64,000 nucleotides of DNA, from positions 1,488,001 through 1,552,000 of the forward strand of contig NZ_JAPELX010000001.1 of the NCBI RefSeq assembly GCF_026343335.1. Reading direction: 5' to 3'. Shown in pieces: positions 46,086-59,997 of the stretch. This DNA is from Streptomyces sp. NBC_00078 (GTDB lineage Bacteria; Actinomycetota; Actinomycetes; Streptomycetales; Streptomycetaceae). Position numbers and translations under genes: made by a program. Position 1 is the first letter of the stretch. Every line of letters starts with the position of its first letter. The notes under the pieces were generated by a model. The model was not told the origin of the DNA and made no database searches. It saw only the letters and a program-made list of their open reading frames with translations.

Positions 46086-47294
46086 TCAGAGCCCCGCCGC
46101 CTTGCGCAGTGCGTCCACGCGGTCCGTCTTCTCCCAGGTGAACTCCGGGAGCTCGCGGCCGAAGTGGCCGTAGGCCGCGGTCTGGGCATAGATCGGGCGG
46201 AGCAGGTCGAGGTCGCGGATGATCGCTGCCGGGCGAAGGTCGAAGACCTCGTCGATGGCCTTCTCGATCTGTTCGGTGTCGACCTTGGCGGTGCCGAAGG
46301 TCTCCACGAAGAGACCGACCGGCTCGGCCTTGCCGATGGCGTACGCGACCTGGACCTCGCAGCGGGAGGCCAGGCCGGCGGCGACGACGTTCTTCGCCAC
46401 CCAGCGCATCGCGTACGCGGCGGAGCGGTCGACCTTGGACGGGTCCTTGCCGGAGAAGGCGCCGCCGCCGTGGCGGGCCATGCCGCCGTACGTGTCGATG
46501 ATGATCTTGCGGCCGGTGAGGCCGGCGTCACCCATCGGGCCGCCGATCTCGAAGCGGCCGGTGGGGTTGACCAGGAGACGGTAGCTGTCCGTGTCCAGCT
46601 TGATGCCGTCGTCCAGGAGAGCCTTCAGCTCCGCCTCGACGACGAACTCGCGGATGTCGGGAGCGAGGAGCGACTCCAGGTCGATGTCGCTCGCGTGCTG
46701 CGAGGAGACGACCACGGTGTCGAGGCGGACGGCCTTGTCGCCGTCGTACTCGATGGTGACCTGCGTCTTGCCGTCGGGCCGCAGGTAGGGGATGGTGCCG
46801 TTCTTGCGGACCTCGGAGAGGCGCTTCGACAGGCGGTGCGCCAGGAAGATCGGCAGCGGCATCAGGGTGGGGGTCTCGTCGGTCGCGTAGCCGAACATCA
46901 GACCCTGGTCGCCCGCGCCCTGGCGGTCCAGTTCGTCCTCGTCGCCCTCGACACGGTTCTCGTACGCCGTGTCGACACCCTGCGCGATGTCCGGGGACTG
47001 CGCGCCGATGGACACCGAGACGCCGCAGGAGGCGCCGTCGAAGCCCTTCTTGGAGGAGTCGTAGCCGATCTCGAGGATCTTGCTGCGGACCAGGGTCGCG
47101 ATGTCCGCGTAGGTCTTGGTGGTGACCTCACCGGCGACGTGGACCAGGCCGGTGGTGATCAGCGTCTCGACGGCGACCCGGGAGGTCGGGTCCTCGCGCA
47201 GAAGCGCGTCGAGAATGGTGTCGCTGATCTGGTCAGCGATCTTGTCGGGGTGACCCTCGGTCACGGACTCCGAGGTGAACAGGCGACGGGACAC
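46086..47294 (-). CDS. metK: S-adenosylmethionine synthetase
   Basis: MetK makes SAM from methionine and ATP. The 402-residue protein has the three-domain family layout: [20 protein letters not shown] at the N-terminus, [12 protein letters not shown], and [19 protein letters not shown]. In streptomycetes SAM level influences antibiotic production and development. The GTG at 47294 has GGGAGC upstream. The gene stands alone between terminators of its own and the coaBC gene, with a 263-bp gap upstream that carries no gene I can recognise. Confidence 0.98.
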   Translation of the reverse strand: MSRRLFTSESVTEGHPDKIADQISDTILDALLREDPTSRVAVETLITTGLVHVAGEVTTKTYADIATLVRSKILEIGYDSSKKGFDGASCGVSVSIGAQSPDIAQGVDTAYENRVEGDEDELDRQGAGDQGLMFGYATDETPTLMPLPIFLAHRLSKRLSEVRKNGTIPYLRPDGKTQVTIEYDGDKAVRLDTVVVSSQHASDIDLESLLAPDIREFVVEAELKALLDDGIKLDTDSYRLLVNPTGRFEIGGPMGDAGLTGRKIIIDTYGGMARHGGGAFSGKDPSKVDRSAAYAMRWVAKNVVAAGLASRCEVQVAYAIGKAEPVGLFVETFGTAKVDTEQIEKAIDEVFDLRPAAIIRDLDLLRPIYAQTAAYGHFGRELPEFTWEKTDRVDALRKAAGL

Positions 47295-47557
47295 AACGCT
47301 CCCTGGGGTTGCAGCGGCTGCTGGCTGATCATTGGCGGACGGGCCCGGTGGCTGCGCCCGGCATCGTCCGAGAACAGTTTATCGGTCGTACTCGTTCATC
47401 GGCCTCCCTGTCTCGCCTCTCGGGAGGGCTGTGACCTGCGGCACGGGCATTCTGCCCAATTACGTGCGGCCTTGGCCAGGGCCGCCACGCCCCGGTGGCA
47501 GAGGTTTCGCGCCCCTGAAGCAGACGTTTCGAGGGGACCGAGAAGCGACTGAAACAT

Positions 47558-48760
47558 TCAGCCGAGGCGTTCCGCCACCAGGTCCCAGACGGTTTCGGCC
47601 AAGTGTTCCTTCGGACCGTGCGGTACGGGGGTCTCGGTGCCGTCGGCGCCCAGCACCACGGCCTCGTTCTCCTCGGAGCCGAAGGTCTTGCGCTCCCCCA
47701 CCTCGTTCACGACCAGCAGGTCGCAGCCCTTGCGCTCCAGCTTGGTACGGCCGTTGGCCAGGACGTCGTCGGTCTCGGCGGCGAAGCCGACGATCACCTG
47801 TCCGGGGCGGGCGCGCTCCGCCGAGATCTCGGCGAGGATGTCCGGATTCCGCACCAGCACGATGGGGTCCGGGTCCTGGCCGTCCTTCTTCTTGATCTTT
47901 CCGGCGGCGTATGTCTGCGGACGGAAGTCCGCTACCGCGGCCGCCATCACGACGGCGTCGGCCTCAGGGGCCGCCTTCAGGACCGCCTCGCGCAGCTGCA
48001 CGGCCGTGCCGACCTGGACGACGTCCACACCGGCCGGGCCGGGCAGCACGGTGTTCGCGGCGATGAGCGTGACGCGGGCGCCGCGGGCGGCGGCGGTGCG
48101 GGCGAGGGCGTAGCCCTGCTTGCCGGAGGAGCGGTTGCCGAGGAAGCGCACCGGGTCGAGGGGCTCGCGGGTGCCACCGGCGCTGACGACGACGTGCCGG
48201 CCGGCGAGGTCCGGCTCCCGCACTCCCCTGGCGAGCACGCGGCGGCACACCTCGAAGATCTCCGCCGGGTCGGGCAGCCGCCCCTTGCCGGTGTCGACGC
48301 CGGTCAGGCGGCCGACGGCCGGTTCGATGACGACGGCGCCGCGCCGCCGCAGAGTCGCCACGTTCTCCTGGGTGGCCGGGTGCTCCCACATCTCCGTGTG
48401 CATGGCGGGCGCGAAGACGACAGGACAGCGGGCCGTCAGGAGCGTGTTGGTGAGCAGGTCGTCGGCCAGGCCGTGGGCGGCCTTCGCGAGGATGTCAGCG
48501 GTCGCCGGGGCGACGACGACCAGGTCGGCGTGCTGCCCGATCCGGACGTGCGGGACCTCGTGCACGTCGTCCCAGACCTCGGTGGAGACGGGGTGGCCGG
48601 AGAGGGCGGACCAGGTGGCGGCGCCGACGAAGTGGAGCGCGGAGGCAGTGGGCACGACGCGGACGTCATGGCCCGACTCGGTCAGTCTGCGCAGCAGCTC
48701 ACAGGCCTTGTAGGCGGCGATACCGCCACTGACCCCCAGCACGACCTTGGGCTTGTCCAC
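47558..48760 (-). CDS. coaBC: bifunctional phosphopantothenoylcysteine decarboxylase / phosphopantothenate-cysteine ligase
   Basis: CoaBC performs two consecutive steps of coenzyme A synthesis. The CoaC half (about 1-185) is an FMN flavoprotein with VLGVSGGIAAYKACEL, the PAMHTEMWEHPATQ loop with catalytic residues, and VVVAPATADILAKAA. The CoaB half (about 190-400) has GGTREPLDPVRFLGNRSSGK, AVADFRP, KIKK and the ATP-site pattern. The total of 400 residues is normal. GTG at 48760 follows GGGGAGAGACG; the ATG seven codons upstream has no site. It follows rpoZ on the same strand after a strong terminator. Confidence 0.96.
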   Translation of the reverse strand: MDKPKVVLGVSGGIAAYKACELLRRLTESGHDVRVVPTASALHFVGAATWSALSGHPVSTEVWDDVHEVPHVRIGQHADLVVVAPATADILAKAAHGLADDLLTNTLLTARCPVVFAPAMHTEMWEHPATQENVATLRRRGAVVIEPAVGRLTGVDTGKGRLPDPAEIFEVCRRVLARGVREPDLAGRHVVVSAGGTREPLDPVRFLGNRSSGKQGYALARTAAARGARVTLIAANTVLPGPAGVDVVQVGTAVQLREAVLKAAPEADAVVMAAAVADFRPQTYAAGKIKKKDGQDPDPIVLVRNPDILAEISAERARPGQVIVGFAAETDDVLANGRTKLERKGCDLLVVNEVGERKTFGSEENEAVVLGADGTETPVPHGPKEHLAETVWDLVAERLG

Positions 48761-48835
48761 CGTCTCTCCCCGGCTCGGCAACGTACGACCCCATGCTGCA
48801 TCACGGCGGGGAACGTCCCCCGCACTCCCGCCAGA

Positions 48836-48870
48836 CCACAGGCCCGGCAGTCGCGCTGCCGGGCCTGTGG
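48836..48870 (-). terminator. hairpin terminator after rpoZ
   Basis: CCACAGGCCCGGCAG and CTGCCGGGCCTGTGG form a perfect 15-bp stem with a 5-base loop. It begins 26 bp beyond the rpoZ stop and ends 76 bp before the coaBC start. Confidence 0.92.
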
Positions 48871-48895
48871 AAAAGCCGATCGAAAACCGGAAACG

Positions 48896-49168
48896 CTACT
48901 GCGCGGGGCCCTCGATGGCCTCGGACGTCAGCAGTCCGGCGTTGATCTCACGCAGGGAGATCGAGAGCGGCTTCTCGTGGACGTGGGTGTCGACCAGCGG
49001 ACCGACGTACTCGAGGAGGCCCTCGCCGAGCTGCGAGTAGTACGCGTTGATCTGGCGGGCACGCTTGGCCGCGTAGATCACGAGGCTGTACTTCGAGTCG
49101 GTGGCCTCGAGGAGCTCGTCGATCGGAGGGTTGATGATGCCCTCGGGCGCGGAGATGGAAGAGGACAC
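48896..49168 (-). CDS. rpoZ: DNA-directed RNA polymerase omega subunit
   Basis: Omega binds the beta' subunit and helps RNA polymerase assembly. The 90-residue protein matches actinobacterial omega: [34 protein letters not shown] contains the conserved helices that clamp beta', here described by its limits at about residues 13-46. The GTG at 49168 follows GGAAGGTAGAGC. It lies 53 bp behind gmk on the same strand, the usual gmk-rpoZ order, and ends at a strong terminator. Confidence 0.97.
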   Translation of the reverse strand: MSSSISAPEGIINPPIDELLEATDSKYSLVIYAAKRARQINAYYSQLGEGLLEYVGPLVDTHVHEKPLSISLREINAGLLTSEAIEGPAQ

Positions 49169-49221
49169 GCTCTACCTTCCGATGGATGGGAAAAGATCGG
49201 TCGTGATCACAACACCTGTGA

Positions 49222-49815
49222 TCACACAACATCCATCAAGGCTAGCAGCTCGCGAGCCACGTCCTCGACGGAGGTGTTGACCAAGGTCATGTCGAACTCC
49301 GGCTCGGCCGCCAGCTCGATCTTCGCCGCGTCGAGACGGCGCTCGATCACCTGGGGCGGCTCGGTTCCCCGACCGGTGAGCCTGCGCACCAGCTCCTCCC
49401 AGGAGGGTGGAGCCAGGAACACCAGCCGACCCTCCGGCATGGTCTCGCGGACCTGCCGGGCGCCCTGGAGATCGATCTCCAGGAGAACGGGCACGCCGTC
49501 CTCCAGGTGCTCCAGCACGGCGGCACGCGGGGTGCCGTAGCGGTTGCCGGCGAACTCGGCCCACTCCAGCAGCTCGCCGTTGGCGATCAGCTTGTCCATC
49601 TCCTCGTCGGAGACGAAGAAGTAGTGGACACCGTGCTTCTCGCCGGGGCGTGGCGTACGGGTCGTCGCCGACACCGAGAGCCAGACCTCGGGGTGTTCCC
49701 TGCGCATATGGGCGACGACCGTGCTCTTGCCGACCCCGGAGGGGCCGGAGAGCACGGTCAGCCGCGGACGTACGTCCGGGGGCTCGGGGGTCGTCCCCCG
49801 GAATGTTGCAGCCAT
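49222..49815 (-). CDS. gmk: guanylate kinase
   Basis: Gmk phosphorylates GMP to GDP. The 197-residue protein has the P-loop [16 protein letters not shown] near residues 21-36, then [19 protein letters not shown] with GMP-binding Arg/Tyr residues, and the [14 protein letters not shown]alker-B-like segment. The ATG at 49815 has no strong ribosome-binding site, so translation may be leaderless or begin slightly inside. It leads into rpoZ and follows the IHF gene. Confidence 0.97.
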   Translation of the reverse strand: MAATFRGTTPEPPDVRPRLTVLSGPSGVGKSTVVAHMRREHPEVWLSVSATTRTPRPGEKHGVHYFFVSDEEMDKLIANGELLEWAEFAGNRYGTPRAAVLEHLEDGVPVLLEIDLQGARQVRETMPEGRLVFLAPPSWEELVRRLTGRGTEPPQVIERRLDAAKIELAAEPEFDMTLVNTSVEDVARELLALMDVV

Positions 49816-49857
49816 ACAGCGATTATTCCAGCAATCCCGGAGTGCCCGGGACTCCTG

Positions 49858-49875
49858 GTCCGGCGTGAGCCGGAC
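49858..49875 (-). terminator. short hairpin directly after the IHF gene
   Basis: GTCCGGC and GCCGGAC form a perfect 7-bp stem with a GTGA-type 4-base loop. It abuts the stop codon of the IHF gene. Confidence 0.65.
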
Positions 49876-50199
49876 TCAGGAGCCGGTGCTGCCGAACTCA
49901 CGCTCCAGAGAGGCGATCTGGTTGGAACCGAGACCACGCACACGGCGGCTCTCGGAGATGCCCAGTCGCTCCATGATCTGCTTGGCGCGGACCTTGCCCA
50001 CGCCCGGCAGCGACTCGAGCAGGGCGGAGACCTTCATCTTGCCGATGACGTCGTTTTCCTGGCCCTGCTTGATGACCTCGTGCAGGGAGGCGCCGGAGTG
50101 CTTGAGTCGATTCTTGACCTCGGCCCGCTCCCGGCGAGCCGCGGCGGCCTTTTCGAGCGCGGCTGCGCGCTGTTCAGGGGTAAGGGGCGGAAGAGCCAC
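49876..50199 (-). CDS. mihF: integration host factor, actinobacterial type
   Basis: This 107-residue basic nucleoid protein is the actinobacterial IHF (sIHF in Streptomyces, mIHF in Mycobacterium), unrelated in fold to HU-type IHF. It has a long N-terminal helix rich in Arg/Ala (EQRAAALEKAAAARRERAEV) and a DNA-binding core with LLESLPGVGKVRAKQIM, a helix-two-turn-helix motif, and SRRVRGLGSNQIASLE. It bends DNA, and in S. coelicolor it affects sporulation septation and antibiotic output. GTG at 50199 has GAGGTGACG upstream and gives the known length; the frame to 50322 is 5' leader. Confidence 0.96.
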   Translation of the reverse strand: MALPPLTPEQRAAALEKAAAARRERAEVKNRLKHSGASLHEVIKQGQENDVIGKMKVSALLESLPGVGKVRAKQIMERLGISESRRVRGLGSNQIASLEREFGSTGS

Positions 50200-50308
50200 G
50201 CCTACGTCACCTCGGATGTCGAACTGTCGGATACGGACCGGTGAGGAACCTAGTCGCCCCTCACCTGGGGAGCCACGAACAACACGCTCGCCCGTTGACT
50301 CTCGTCGG

Positions 50309-50337
50309 AGACTAGCGGGCAAGTCCGCCAGAGTCAG
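50309..50337 (-). promoter_or_regulatory. candidate promoter of the IHF gene
   Basis: On the minus strand CTGACT (50337-50332) and TAGTCT (50314-50309) are separated by 17 bp, about 110 bp before the start codon. The 311-bp gap 50200-50510 has no gene; it also holds a GGTGAGG/CCTCACC stem-loop at 50240-50265 in the mRNA leader. Confidence 0.45.
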
Positions 50338-50510
50338 CGAGAACAGCGGAAAAGTCCTGGTCAGCCTCCGTCAGGCCGGACATTTAGGACATAATGCCCA
50401 GGATTTGAGGATGTATTCAGACTCAAGTGGGCCTCGCGCCACTCGTCCGGGCACTCAGCGGAGGAGCCGAGCGAGCGTCTCGAACACCGACGACGACCGT
50501 CACGAACGTC

Positions 50511-51356
50511 TCATACGGTCGCCACGGCGGCCCTGATCTCCTCCGCGAAGCGGTCCGCGGCCGCGCGCAGCGCCCCGGCGTCGGGACCGTGCCGCAGCAC
50601 CCCCCGGCTGACGTTCGGCACGACGTTGCGCACCGCCGCCCCGAAGACACCGGGAAGGTCGGCCGCGGTGGCGCCCTGGGCTCCGATGCCGGGTGCCAGG
50701 AGCGGCCCGTTGATGCCCAGGTCGTAGGACGACAGATCGCCCAGCGTGGCGCCCACGACGGCCCCGAAGGACCCCAGGGGCTGCTCCCCCTCGTTCTCGG
50801 CGGCTAGGTGCGCGAGCATCGTCGCTCCGACGTTCCGTCCGTCCGCGCGCACCGCGTGCTGCACCTCACCGCCCTCAGGGTTGGACGTGAGCGCGAGCAC
50901 GAACAGGCCCGAGCCGCTCTCCCGGGCGAGCGCGAGGGCCGGCGAGAGCGATCCGTAGCCGAGGTAGGGCGAGACAGTGAGCGCGTCCGAGAAGAGCGGG
51001 GAGTCCTTGCGCAGGAAGGTCTCGGCGTACGCGGCCATGGTCGAGCCGATGTCGCCGCGCTTGGCGTCCATCACGACCAGCGCCCCGGCCGCCCGGGCCT
51101 CTTCCACCGACTTCTCCAGGACGGCGATGCCACGGGAGCCGAAGCGCTCGAAGAACGCGCTCTGCGGCTTCAGGACGGCGACCCGGTCGGCGGTCGCCTC
51201 CACCACCGTGCGGCTGAACCGCTCCAGGCCCGCGACATCGTCGTTCAGGCCCCACTCCGCGAGCAGGGACGCGTGCGGGTCGATACCGACGCACAGCGGC
51301 CCACGCTGGTCCATCGCGTGGCGCAGACGGGTGCCGAAGGGTTCGAGAGCACTCAC
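50511..51356 (-). CDS. pyrF: orotidine-5'-phosphate decarboxylase
   Basis: PyrF makes UMP from OMP, the last step of pyrimidine synthesis. At 281 residues it is the longer, type-2 form seen in actinobacteria. [16 protein letters not shown] starts the barrel, [11 protein letters not shown] follows, and [18 protein letters not shown] holds the catalytic Lys-Asp pairs. The GTG at 51356 overlaps the pyrD stop by four bases, so the pair is translationally coupled. The longer frame to 51524 is a shadow of pyrD. Confidence 0.96.
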   Translation of the reverse strand: MSALEPFGTRLRHAMDQRGPLCVGIDPHASLLAEWGLNDDVAGLERFSRTVVEATADRVAVLKPQSAFFERFGSRGIAVLEKSVEEARAAGALVVMDAKRGDIGSTMAAYAETFLRKDSPLFSDALTVSPYLGYGSLSPALALARESGSGLFVLALTSNPEGGEVQHAVRADGRNVGATMLAHLAAENEGEQPLGSFGAVVGATLGDLSSYDLGINGPLLAPGIGAQGATAADLPGVFGAAVRNVVPNVSRGVLRHGPDAGALRAAADRFAEEIRAAVATV

Positions 51357-52459
51357 GTGGTCTTCCTTGCGTCGGCGCCGACCGCGTCGGCGAGGGTGGC
51401 GTACGGGCTGGTGGCGAGGCGGGCAGCGAGGCCCTTGTGGATGGCGCGGCCCCAGAAGGGGCCCTCGTAGATGAAGGCGCTGTAGCCCTGGACCAGCGTG
51501 GCGCCGGCCAGGACGCGCTGCCATGCGTCCTCGGCGTTCTCGATGCCGCCGACGCCCACGAGGGTGATGCGGTCGCCCACGCGCGCGTACAGGCGCCGCA
51601 GCACCTCCAGGGAGCGGGCCTTCAGCGGCGCGCCGGACAGCCCGCCGGTCTCCTTCACCAGCGAGGGTTCGGATTTCAGACCGAGCCCCTCGCGCGCGAT
51701 GGTGGTGTTCGTGGCGATGATCCCGTCCAGGCCGAGTTCGACGGCGAGGTCGGCGACGGCGTCCACGTCCTCGTCCGCGAGGTCGGGCGCGATCTTCACG
51801 AGCAGGGGGACACGGCGGGAGGTCACCGTACGGTCGGCGGCCTCGCGCACGGCGCTCAGCAGCGGGCGCAGCGCCTCGGTGGCCTGCAGGTTGCGCAGTC
51901 CGGGGGTGTTCGGGGACGAGACGTTCACCACCAGGTAGTCGGCGTACGGTGCCAGCCGCTCGGTGGACTTCACGTAGTCCGCGGTGGCCTCGTCCTCCGG
52001 CACGGCCTTGGTCTTGCCGATGTTGACGCCGACGACGGTCCGGAAGACCGGCTCACGGGACGCCAGACGGGCCGCCACCGCCATCGAGCCCTCGTTGTTG
52101 AAGCCCATGCGGTTGATCAGCGCCCGGTCCTTCAAGAGCCGGAACAGCCGCTTTCTGGGGTTGCCGGGCTGCGCCTCCCCGGTCACGGTGCCGATCTCGA
52201 CGTGGTCGAAGCCGAGCATCGACATGCCGTCGATCGCGACGGCGTTCTTGTCGAAGCCGGCGGCGAGCCCGAAGGGGCCGTGCATGCGCAGCCCGAACGC
52301 CTCGGTGCGCAGTTCCTTGTGGCGAGGGGCGAGCGCGGCGGCGACGAAAGTGCGCAGCACGGGGACGCGGACGGCGCGGCGGATCCAGCGGAAGGCCAGG
52401 TAGTGGGCCCGCTCCGGGTCCATCCGCTTGAAGACGAGGTTGAAGAAGATCTTGTACAT
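51353..52459 (-). CDS. pyrD: dihydroorotate dehydrogenase, quinone type (class 2)
   Basis: PyrD oxidises dihydroorotate to orotate and reduces quinone at the membrane. The 368-residue enzyme has the class-2 N-terminal helical extension (residues 1-45, [13 protein letters not shown]) that binds the membrane, [15 protein letters not shown], the [16 protein letters not shown] loop with catalytic Ser, and the FMN site near [15 protein letters not shown]. It begins 51 bp after carB, with a strong hairpin between them, and overlaps pyrF at its end. Confidence 0.96.
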   Translation of the reverse strand: MYKIFFNLVFKRMDPERAHYLAFRWIRRAVRVPVLRTFVAAALAPRHKELRTEAFGLRMHGPFGLAAGFDKNAVAIDGMSMLGFDHVEIGTVTGEAQPGNPRKRLFRLLKDRALINRMGFNNEGSMAVAARLASREPVFRTVVGVNIGKTKAVPEDEATADYVKSTERLAPYADYLVVNVSSPNTPGLRNLQATEALRPLLSAVREAADRTVTSRRVPLLVKIAPDLADEDVDAVADLAVELGLDGIIATNTTIAREGLGLKSEPSLVKETGGLSGAPLKARSLEVLRRLYARVGDRITLVGVGGIENAEDAWQRVLAGATLVQGYSAFIYEGPFWGRAIHKGLAARLATSPYATLADAVGADARKTT

Positions 52460-52474
52460 GGTGTCCTCACGAAG

Positions 52475-52504
52475 AGGGGGACACCGTTTCCGGTGTCCCC
52501 CTCA
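52475..52504 (-). terminator. hairpin between carB and pyrD
   Basis: GAGGGGGACACCG and CGGTGTCCCCCTC form a perfect 13-bp stem with a 4-base loop. It begins 6 bp after the carB stop and ends 15 bp before the pyrD start codon. It could end the pyrR-to-carB message or act as a partial terminator inside the pyr region. Confidence 0.88.
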
Positions 52505-52510
52505 GGGCTG

Positions 52511-55811
<3,301 letters not shown>

Positions 55812-55819
<8 letters not shown>

Positions 55820-56996
55820 GCTGGCCCTCCATCGGGACTGTGCTCATCAAAGACGTGAAGCGGTCGAACAGGTAGGCGGCGTCGTGCGGGCCCGCTGCCG
55901 CTTCGGGGTGGTACTGGACGGAGAAGGCCGGCTGGTCGAGCAGCCGGAGCCCCTCCACGACGTTGTCGTTCAGGCACACGTGCGAGACCTCGACGCGCCC
56001 GAACCTCGTCTCGCTGACCTTGTCGAGCGGCGCGTCCACGGCGAAGCCGTGGTTGTGCGCGGTGACCTCGACCTTGCCGGTCGTACGGTCCTGGACGGGC
56101 TGGTTGATGCCCCGGTGGCCGTACTTCAGCTTGTAGGTGCCGAAGCCGAGCGCCCGCCCGAGGATCTGGTTGCCGAAGCAGATGCCGAACAGCGGCGTCT
56201 TCCGCTCCAGGACCGCGGTCATCAGCGCGACCGGGCCGTCGGCGGTCGCCGGGTCGCCGGGCCCGTTGGAGAAGAAGACCCCGTCGGGGGCGACGGCGTA
56301 GACGTCCTCTTCTGTGGCCGTGGCCGGCAGCACATGCACCTCGATGCCGCGCTCGGCCATGCGGTGCGGGGTCATGCCCTTGATGCCGAGGTCGATCGCG
56401 GCGACGGTGAACTTCGCGGTGCCGATCGGAACGGCTTCGCCGTCGGGGCCGACCGCGGGGACGACGTACGTCTCCTTGGTGGCGACCTCCTCGTAGAGGC
56501 TGGCGCCCTTCATGTGCGGCTGGGCCTGCACGCGCGCGAGAAGCTCGGACTCGGGGGCGATCGCCTCGCCGGAGAAGATCCCGGAGCGCATGGAGCCGCG
56601 CTCGCGCAGGTGGCGGGTGAGCGCGCGGGTGTCGATGCCGCTGATGCCGACGATGTCCTGCGCGACCAGCTCGTCGTCCAGGGAACGCTTGGCGCGCCAG
56701 TTGGACGGCACGCGCGCGGGGTCGCGCACGACATAGCCGGAGACCCAGATGCGGCTCGACTCGTCGTCCTCGTCGTTCCAGCCGGTGTTGCCGATCTGCG
56801 GGGCGGTCGCGACGACGATCTGGCGGTCGTACGACGGGTCGGTCAGAGTCTCCTGGTAGCCGGTCATGCCGGTGGAGAACACGGCCTCGCCGAAGGTCTC
56901 CCCCACGGCCCCGTAGGCACGGCCGCGGAAGATCCGGCCGTCCTCCAGGACGAGTACCGCGGGAACCCTGGAGGCTCCCCTTGTGGAGGTCGTCAT
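55812..56996 (-). CDS. carA: carbamoyl-phosphate synthase small subunit
   Basis: CarA is the glutaminase of carbamoyl-phosphate synthase. The 394-residue protein has the N-terminal CPSase domain ([18 protein letters not shown]) and a C-terminal class-I amidotransferase domain. The catalytic Cys lies in [16 protein letters not shown] and the His/Glu pair in [12 protein letters not shown]. The start at 56996 overlaps the stop of the small PH-like gene by four bases, and its end overlaps carB by eight. Longer reading frames to 58265 are shadows of pyrC. Confidence 0.98.
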
Positions 56997-57625
56997 CGTG
57001 CGCCTTCCGTTTCCGTCTTGTTGATCATGGAGTTGATGGTGTCGACCCACTCGGTGTGCTCGGCCGCCCGGTCGGAGCGGAACCCGGAGTCGATCAGTCG
57101 GTCGCCGTGTGTCCAGGTCACCACCAGCAGCCCGCCCTCGGTCAGGACCTTGCCGGCGATGCCCTTGTCGAGCCGGGCCTCGCGCAGAGCCGCGAGGGGG
57201 ACGAAGAAATCCGTCGCCCCGGGACGTACGACGTCCAGTCCCGCGTCGGTCAGCGTGAGCTCGGCCCGGCTGCGGGTGCCGAGGCCGTGCGCCACGATGC
57301 GGTCCAGCCACTGACCGGCGGTCGTGGAGCCGTGGTAGCGGCCGCTCATCGTCAGTCTCACCTCGCCGGCCTCGTCCGGCATTCCGGACTGCGGCGGCTT
57401 GCCGCCTCCGTCGAGGGTGGTGGAGGTCGACGGGCGTGCGGGCAGCTCGGGGATGTCGCCCTGGAGCGTGCCGCGCCACTTCCAGCCCTCGCGCATCAGC
57501 CAGTAGACGAGCGCGACGAAGAGGGCGAGGCCGACGAGCCAGCCCGCGCGGGCGGCCCAGTCGGTGACCTCGGCCGACTTCTTTTCGGCGGCGAGTCCGG
57601 CGGCGAGCAGAGTTGCAGGTGTCAC
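56993..57625 (-). CDS. membrane-anchored PH-like protein of the pyr cluster
   Basis: This 210-residue protein has one membrane helix (about 24-45, [19 protein letters not shown]). The cytoplasmic part has a conserved [22 protein letters not shown] segment and a PH-like beta domain (about 110-200). The same gene stands between pyrC and carA in mycobacteria (Rv1382) and has no assigned function there. The GTG at 57625 overlaps the pyrC stop by four bases and its own stop overlaps carA by four. Such strict coupling hints at a role with the pyrimidine enzymes, but this is not shown. Confidence 0.85.
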   Translation of the reverse strand: MTPATLLAAGLAAEKKSAEVTDWAARAGWLVGLALFVALVYWLMREGWKWRGTLQGDIPELPARPSTSTTLDGGGKPPQSGMPDEAGEVRLTMSGRYHGSTTAGQWLDRIVAHGLGTRSRAELTLTDAGLDVVRPGATDFFVPLAALREARLDKGIAGKVLTEGGLLVVTWTHGDRLIDSGFRSDRAAEHTEWVDTINSMINKTETEGAR

Positions 57626-58908
57626 GTGAGCTTCCCGTCGACGAGCGTGGCCTTGCCCCGGAGCCACGTGTGCGTGACACGGCCCGGCAGCTCACGCCCC
57701 TCGTACGGGGTGTTCCGGCTGCGCGAGGCGAAGCCCGCGGGGTCCACCGACCCACGGTATTCCGTGTCGACGAGCGTGAGGTTGGCGGGCTCACCAGCCG
57801 AGACGGGACGGCCGTGCCCCTGGGCCCGCCCGATGCCGGCGGGCTTGACGGACATGCGCTCGGCAACCCCGGCCCAGGTGAGAAGCCCGGTGTCCACCAT
57901 GGTCTCCTGCACCACTGACAACGCCGTCTCCAGGCCCACCATGCCCATGGCGGCCGCGGCCCACTCGCAGTCCTTGTCCTCGTGCGGGTGCGGGGCGTGG
58001 TCGGTGGCGACGATGTCGATCGTGCCGTCGGCGAGCGCCTCGCGCAGGGCGAGCACGTCGCGCTCGGTGCGCAGCGGCGGGTTGACCTTGTAGACCGGGT
58101 CGTACGTCCGCACCAGCTCGTCCGTGAGGAGCAGGTGGTGCGGGGTGACCTCGGCGGTGACGTCGATGCCGCGGGACTTGGCCCAGCGGACGATCTCGAC
58201 GGACCCGGCGGTCGACAGGTGGCAGATGTGGACGCGGGAGCCGACGTGCTCGGCGAGCAGGACATCCCGGGCGATGATCGATTCTTCGGCCACCGCGGGC
58301 CAGCCCCCGAGCCCCAGCTGGGCGGAGACGATGCCCTCGTTCATCTGGGCGCCCTCGGTCAGCCGCGGCTCCTGCGCGTGCTGGGCGACGACCCCGCCGA
58401 AGGCCTTCACGTACTCCAGGGCGCGCCGCATGATCACGGCGTCGTCCACGCACTTGCCGTCGTCGGAGAAGACGGTGACGCCCGCCGCCGACTCGTGCAT
58501 GGCGCCCAGCTCGGCGAGCTTCTTGCCCTCCAGGCCGACGGTGACGGCGCCGATGGGCTGCACATCGCAGTAGCCGTGCTCACGGCCCAGCCGCCAGACC
58601 TGCTCGACGACGCCGGCGGTGTCGGCGACCGGGAAGGTGTTGGCCATGGCGAAGACGGCCGTGTAGCCGCCGCTCGCCGCCGCGCGCGTGCCGGTCAGCA
58701 CGGTCTCGGAGTCCTCGCGGCCCGGCTCACGCAGGTGGGTGTGCAGATCGACGAGTCCCGGCAGGAGTACCTTGCCGCCGGCTTCGACGACCTCGGCGCC
58801 CTCGTCGGAGAGCCCCGTCCCGACGGCCTCGATGACCTCACCGTCGATCAGCACGTCCTGCGGCTCGCCGCCGAGCACCTTCGCACCACGGATCAGGATC
58901 TTGCTCAT
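57622..58908 (-). CDS. pyrC: dihydroorotase
   Basis: PyrC cyclises carbamoyl-aspartate to dihydroorotate. The 428-residue class-I enzyme has the metal motif [10 protein letters not shown] near residue 56-65, the catalytic region [18 protein letters not shown], and [15 protein letters not shown]. The Asp of ATDHAPHP supplies the catalytic base. It starts 5 bp after pyrB and overlaps the following gene by four bases. Confidence 0.97.
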   Translation of the reverse strand: MSKILIRGAKVLGGEPQDVLIDGEVIEAVGTGLSDEGAEVVEAGGKVLLPGLVDLHTHLREPGREDSETVLTGTRAAASGGYTAVFAMANTFPVADTAGVVEQVWRLGREHGYCDVQPIGAVTVGLEGKKLAELGAMHESAAGVTVFSDDGKCVDDAVIMRRALEYVKAFGGVVAQHAQEPRLTEGAQMNEGIVSAQLGLGGWPAVAEESIIARDVLLAEHVGSRVHICHLSTAGSVEIVRWAKSRGIDVTAEVTPHHLLLTDELVRTYDPVYKVNPPLRTERDVLALREALADGTIDIVATDHAPHPHEDKDCEWAAAAMGMVGLETALSVVQETMVDTGLLTWAGVAERMSVKPAGIGRAQGHGRPVSAGEPANLTLVDTEYRGSVDPAGFASRSRNTPYEGRELPGRVTHTWLRGKATLVDGKLT

Positions 58909-58913
58909 GGTTC

Positions 58914-59894
58914 CTACTTCTCCTCGATGGTGCGGGCGTGGGTGACGGCGGGTTCGTTGCCACCGAGCAGCAGATACAGGACGGCCATCCGGATGGACAC
59001 TCCGTTTGCGACCTGCTCGACGACGGTGCAGCGGTCGGAGTCGGCGACCTCGGCGGTGATCTCCATGCCGCGGACCATCGGGCCGGGGTGCATCACGATG
59101 GCGTGCTCGGGCATCCGCGCCATGCGCTCGCCGTCGAGGCCGTAGCGCCGCGAGTACTCGCGCTCGGTCGGGAAGAAGGCGGCGTTCATGCGCTCGCGCT
59201 GGACGCGGAGCATCATCACGGCGTCGGACTTGGGGAGTACGACGTCGAGGTCGTACGACACCTCGCAGGGCCAGCGCTCGACGCCGACCGGCACCAGGGT
59301 GGGCGGGGCGACGAGGGTGACCTCGGCGCCGAGGGTGTGCAGCAGGTCGACGTTGGAGCGGGCGACCCTGCTGTGCAGGACGTCCCCGACGATCGTGATC
59401 CGCTTGCCGGACAGGTCCTGTCCGAGGCCGGCGTCCCGGCCCACCAGACGGCGGCGCATGGTGAACGCGTCGAGCAGGGCCTGCGTGGGGTGCTGGTGGG
59501 TGCCGTCACCGGCGTTGATGACGGCGGCGTCGATCCAGCCCGAGGTGGCGAGGCGGTACGGCGCTCCGGAGGCGCCGTGCCGGATGACCACGGCGTCGAC
59601 GCCCATGGCCTCCAGCGTCTGGGCGGTGTCCTTCAGGGACTCGCCCTTGGAGACGCTCGAACCCTTGGCGGTGAAGTTGATGACGTCCGCGGACAGGCGC
59701 TTCTCGGCGGCCTCGAAGGAGATACGCGTGCGCGTGGAGTCCTCGAAGAAGAGGTTGACGACGGTGCGGCCGCGCAGGGTCGGCAGTTTCTTGATCGGCC
59801 GGTCGGCGACCCTGGCCATCTCCTCGGCGGTGTCGAGGATCAGGACGGCGTCGTCGCGGGTGAGGTCGGCGGCCGAGATGAGATGACGCTGCAT
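58914..59894 (-). CDS. pyrB: aspartate carbamoyltransferase catalytic subunit
   Basis: PyrB joins carbamoyl phosphate and aspartate. The 326-residue enzyme has the carbamoyl phosphate motif [13 protein letters not shown] near residues 49-61, the [12 protein letters not shown] motif near 137-148, and [11 protein letters not shown] near the end. No PyrI regulatory subunit is present. It lies 103 bp after pyrR and 5 bp before pyrC. Confidence 0.97.
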   Translation of the reverse strand: MQRHLISAADLTRDDAVLILDTAEEMARVADRPIKKLPTLRGRTVVNLFFEDSTRTRISFEAAEKRLSADVINFTAKGSSVSKGESLKDTAQTLEAMGVDAVVIRHGASGAPYRLATSGWIDAAVINAGDGTHQHPTQALLDAFTMRRRLVGRDAGLGQDLSGKRITIVGDVLHSRVARSNVDLLHTLGAEVTLVAPPTLVPVGVERWPCEVSYDLDVVLPKSDAVMMLRVQRERMNAAFFPTEREYSRRYGLDGERMARMPEHAIVMHPGPMVRGMEITAEVADSDRCTVVEQVANGVSIRMAVLYLLLGGNEPAVTHARTIEEK

Positions 59895-59997
59895 CTGTCA
59901 GGCTCCGTAGGGCAGTTCAGGTTGGGGAGATTCCGGGCAGGCGGGCTCGTGCAGGGGCGCACTGAGCAGGCGTACGGGGGTGACGTACGCGTGCGTG

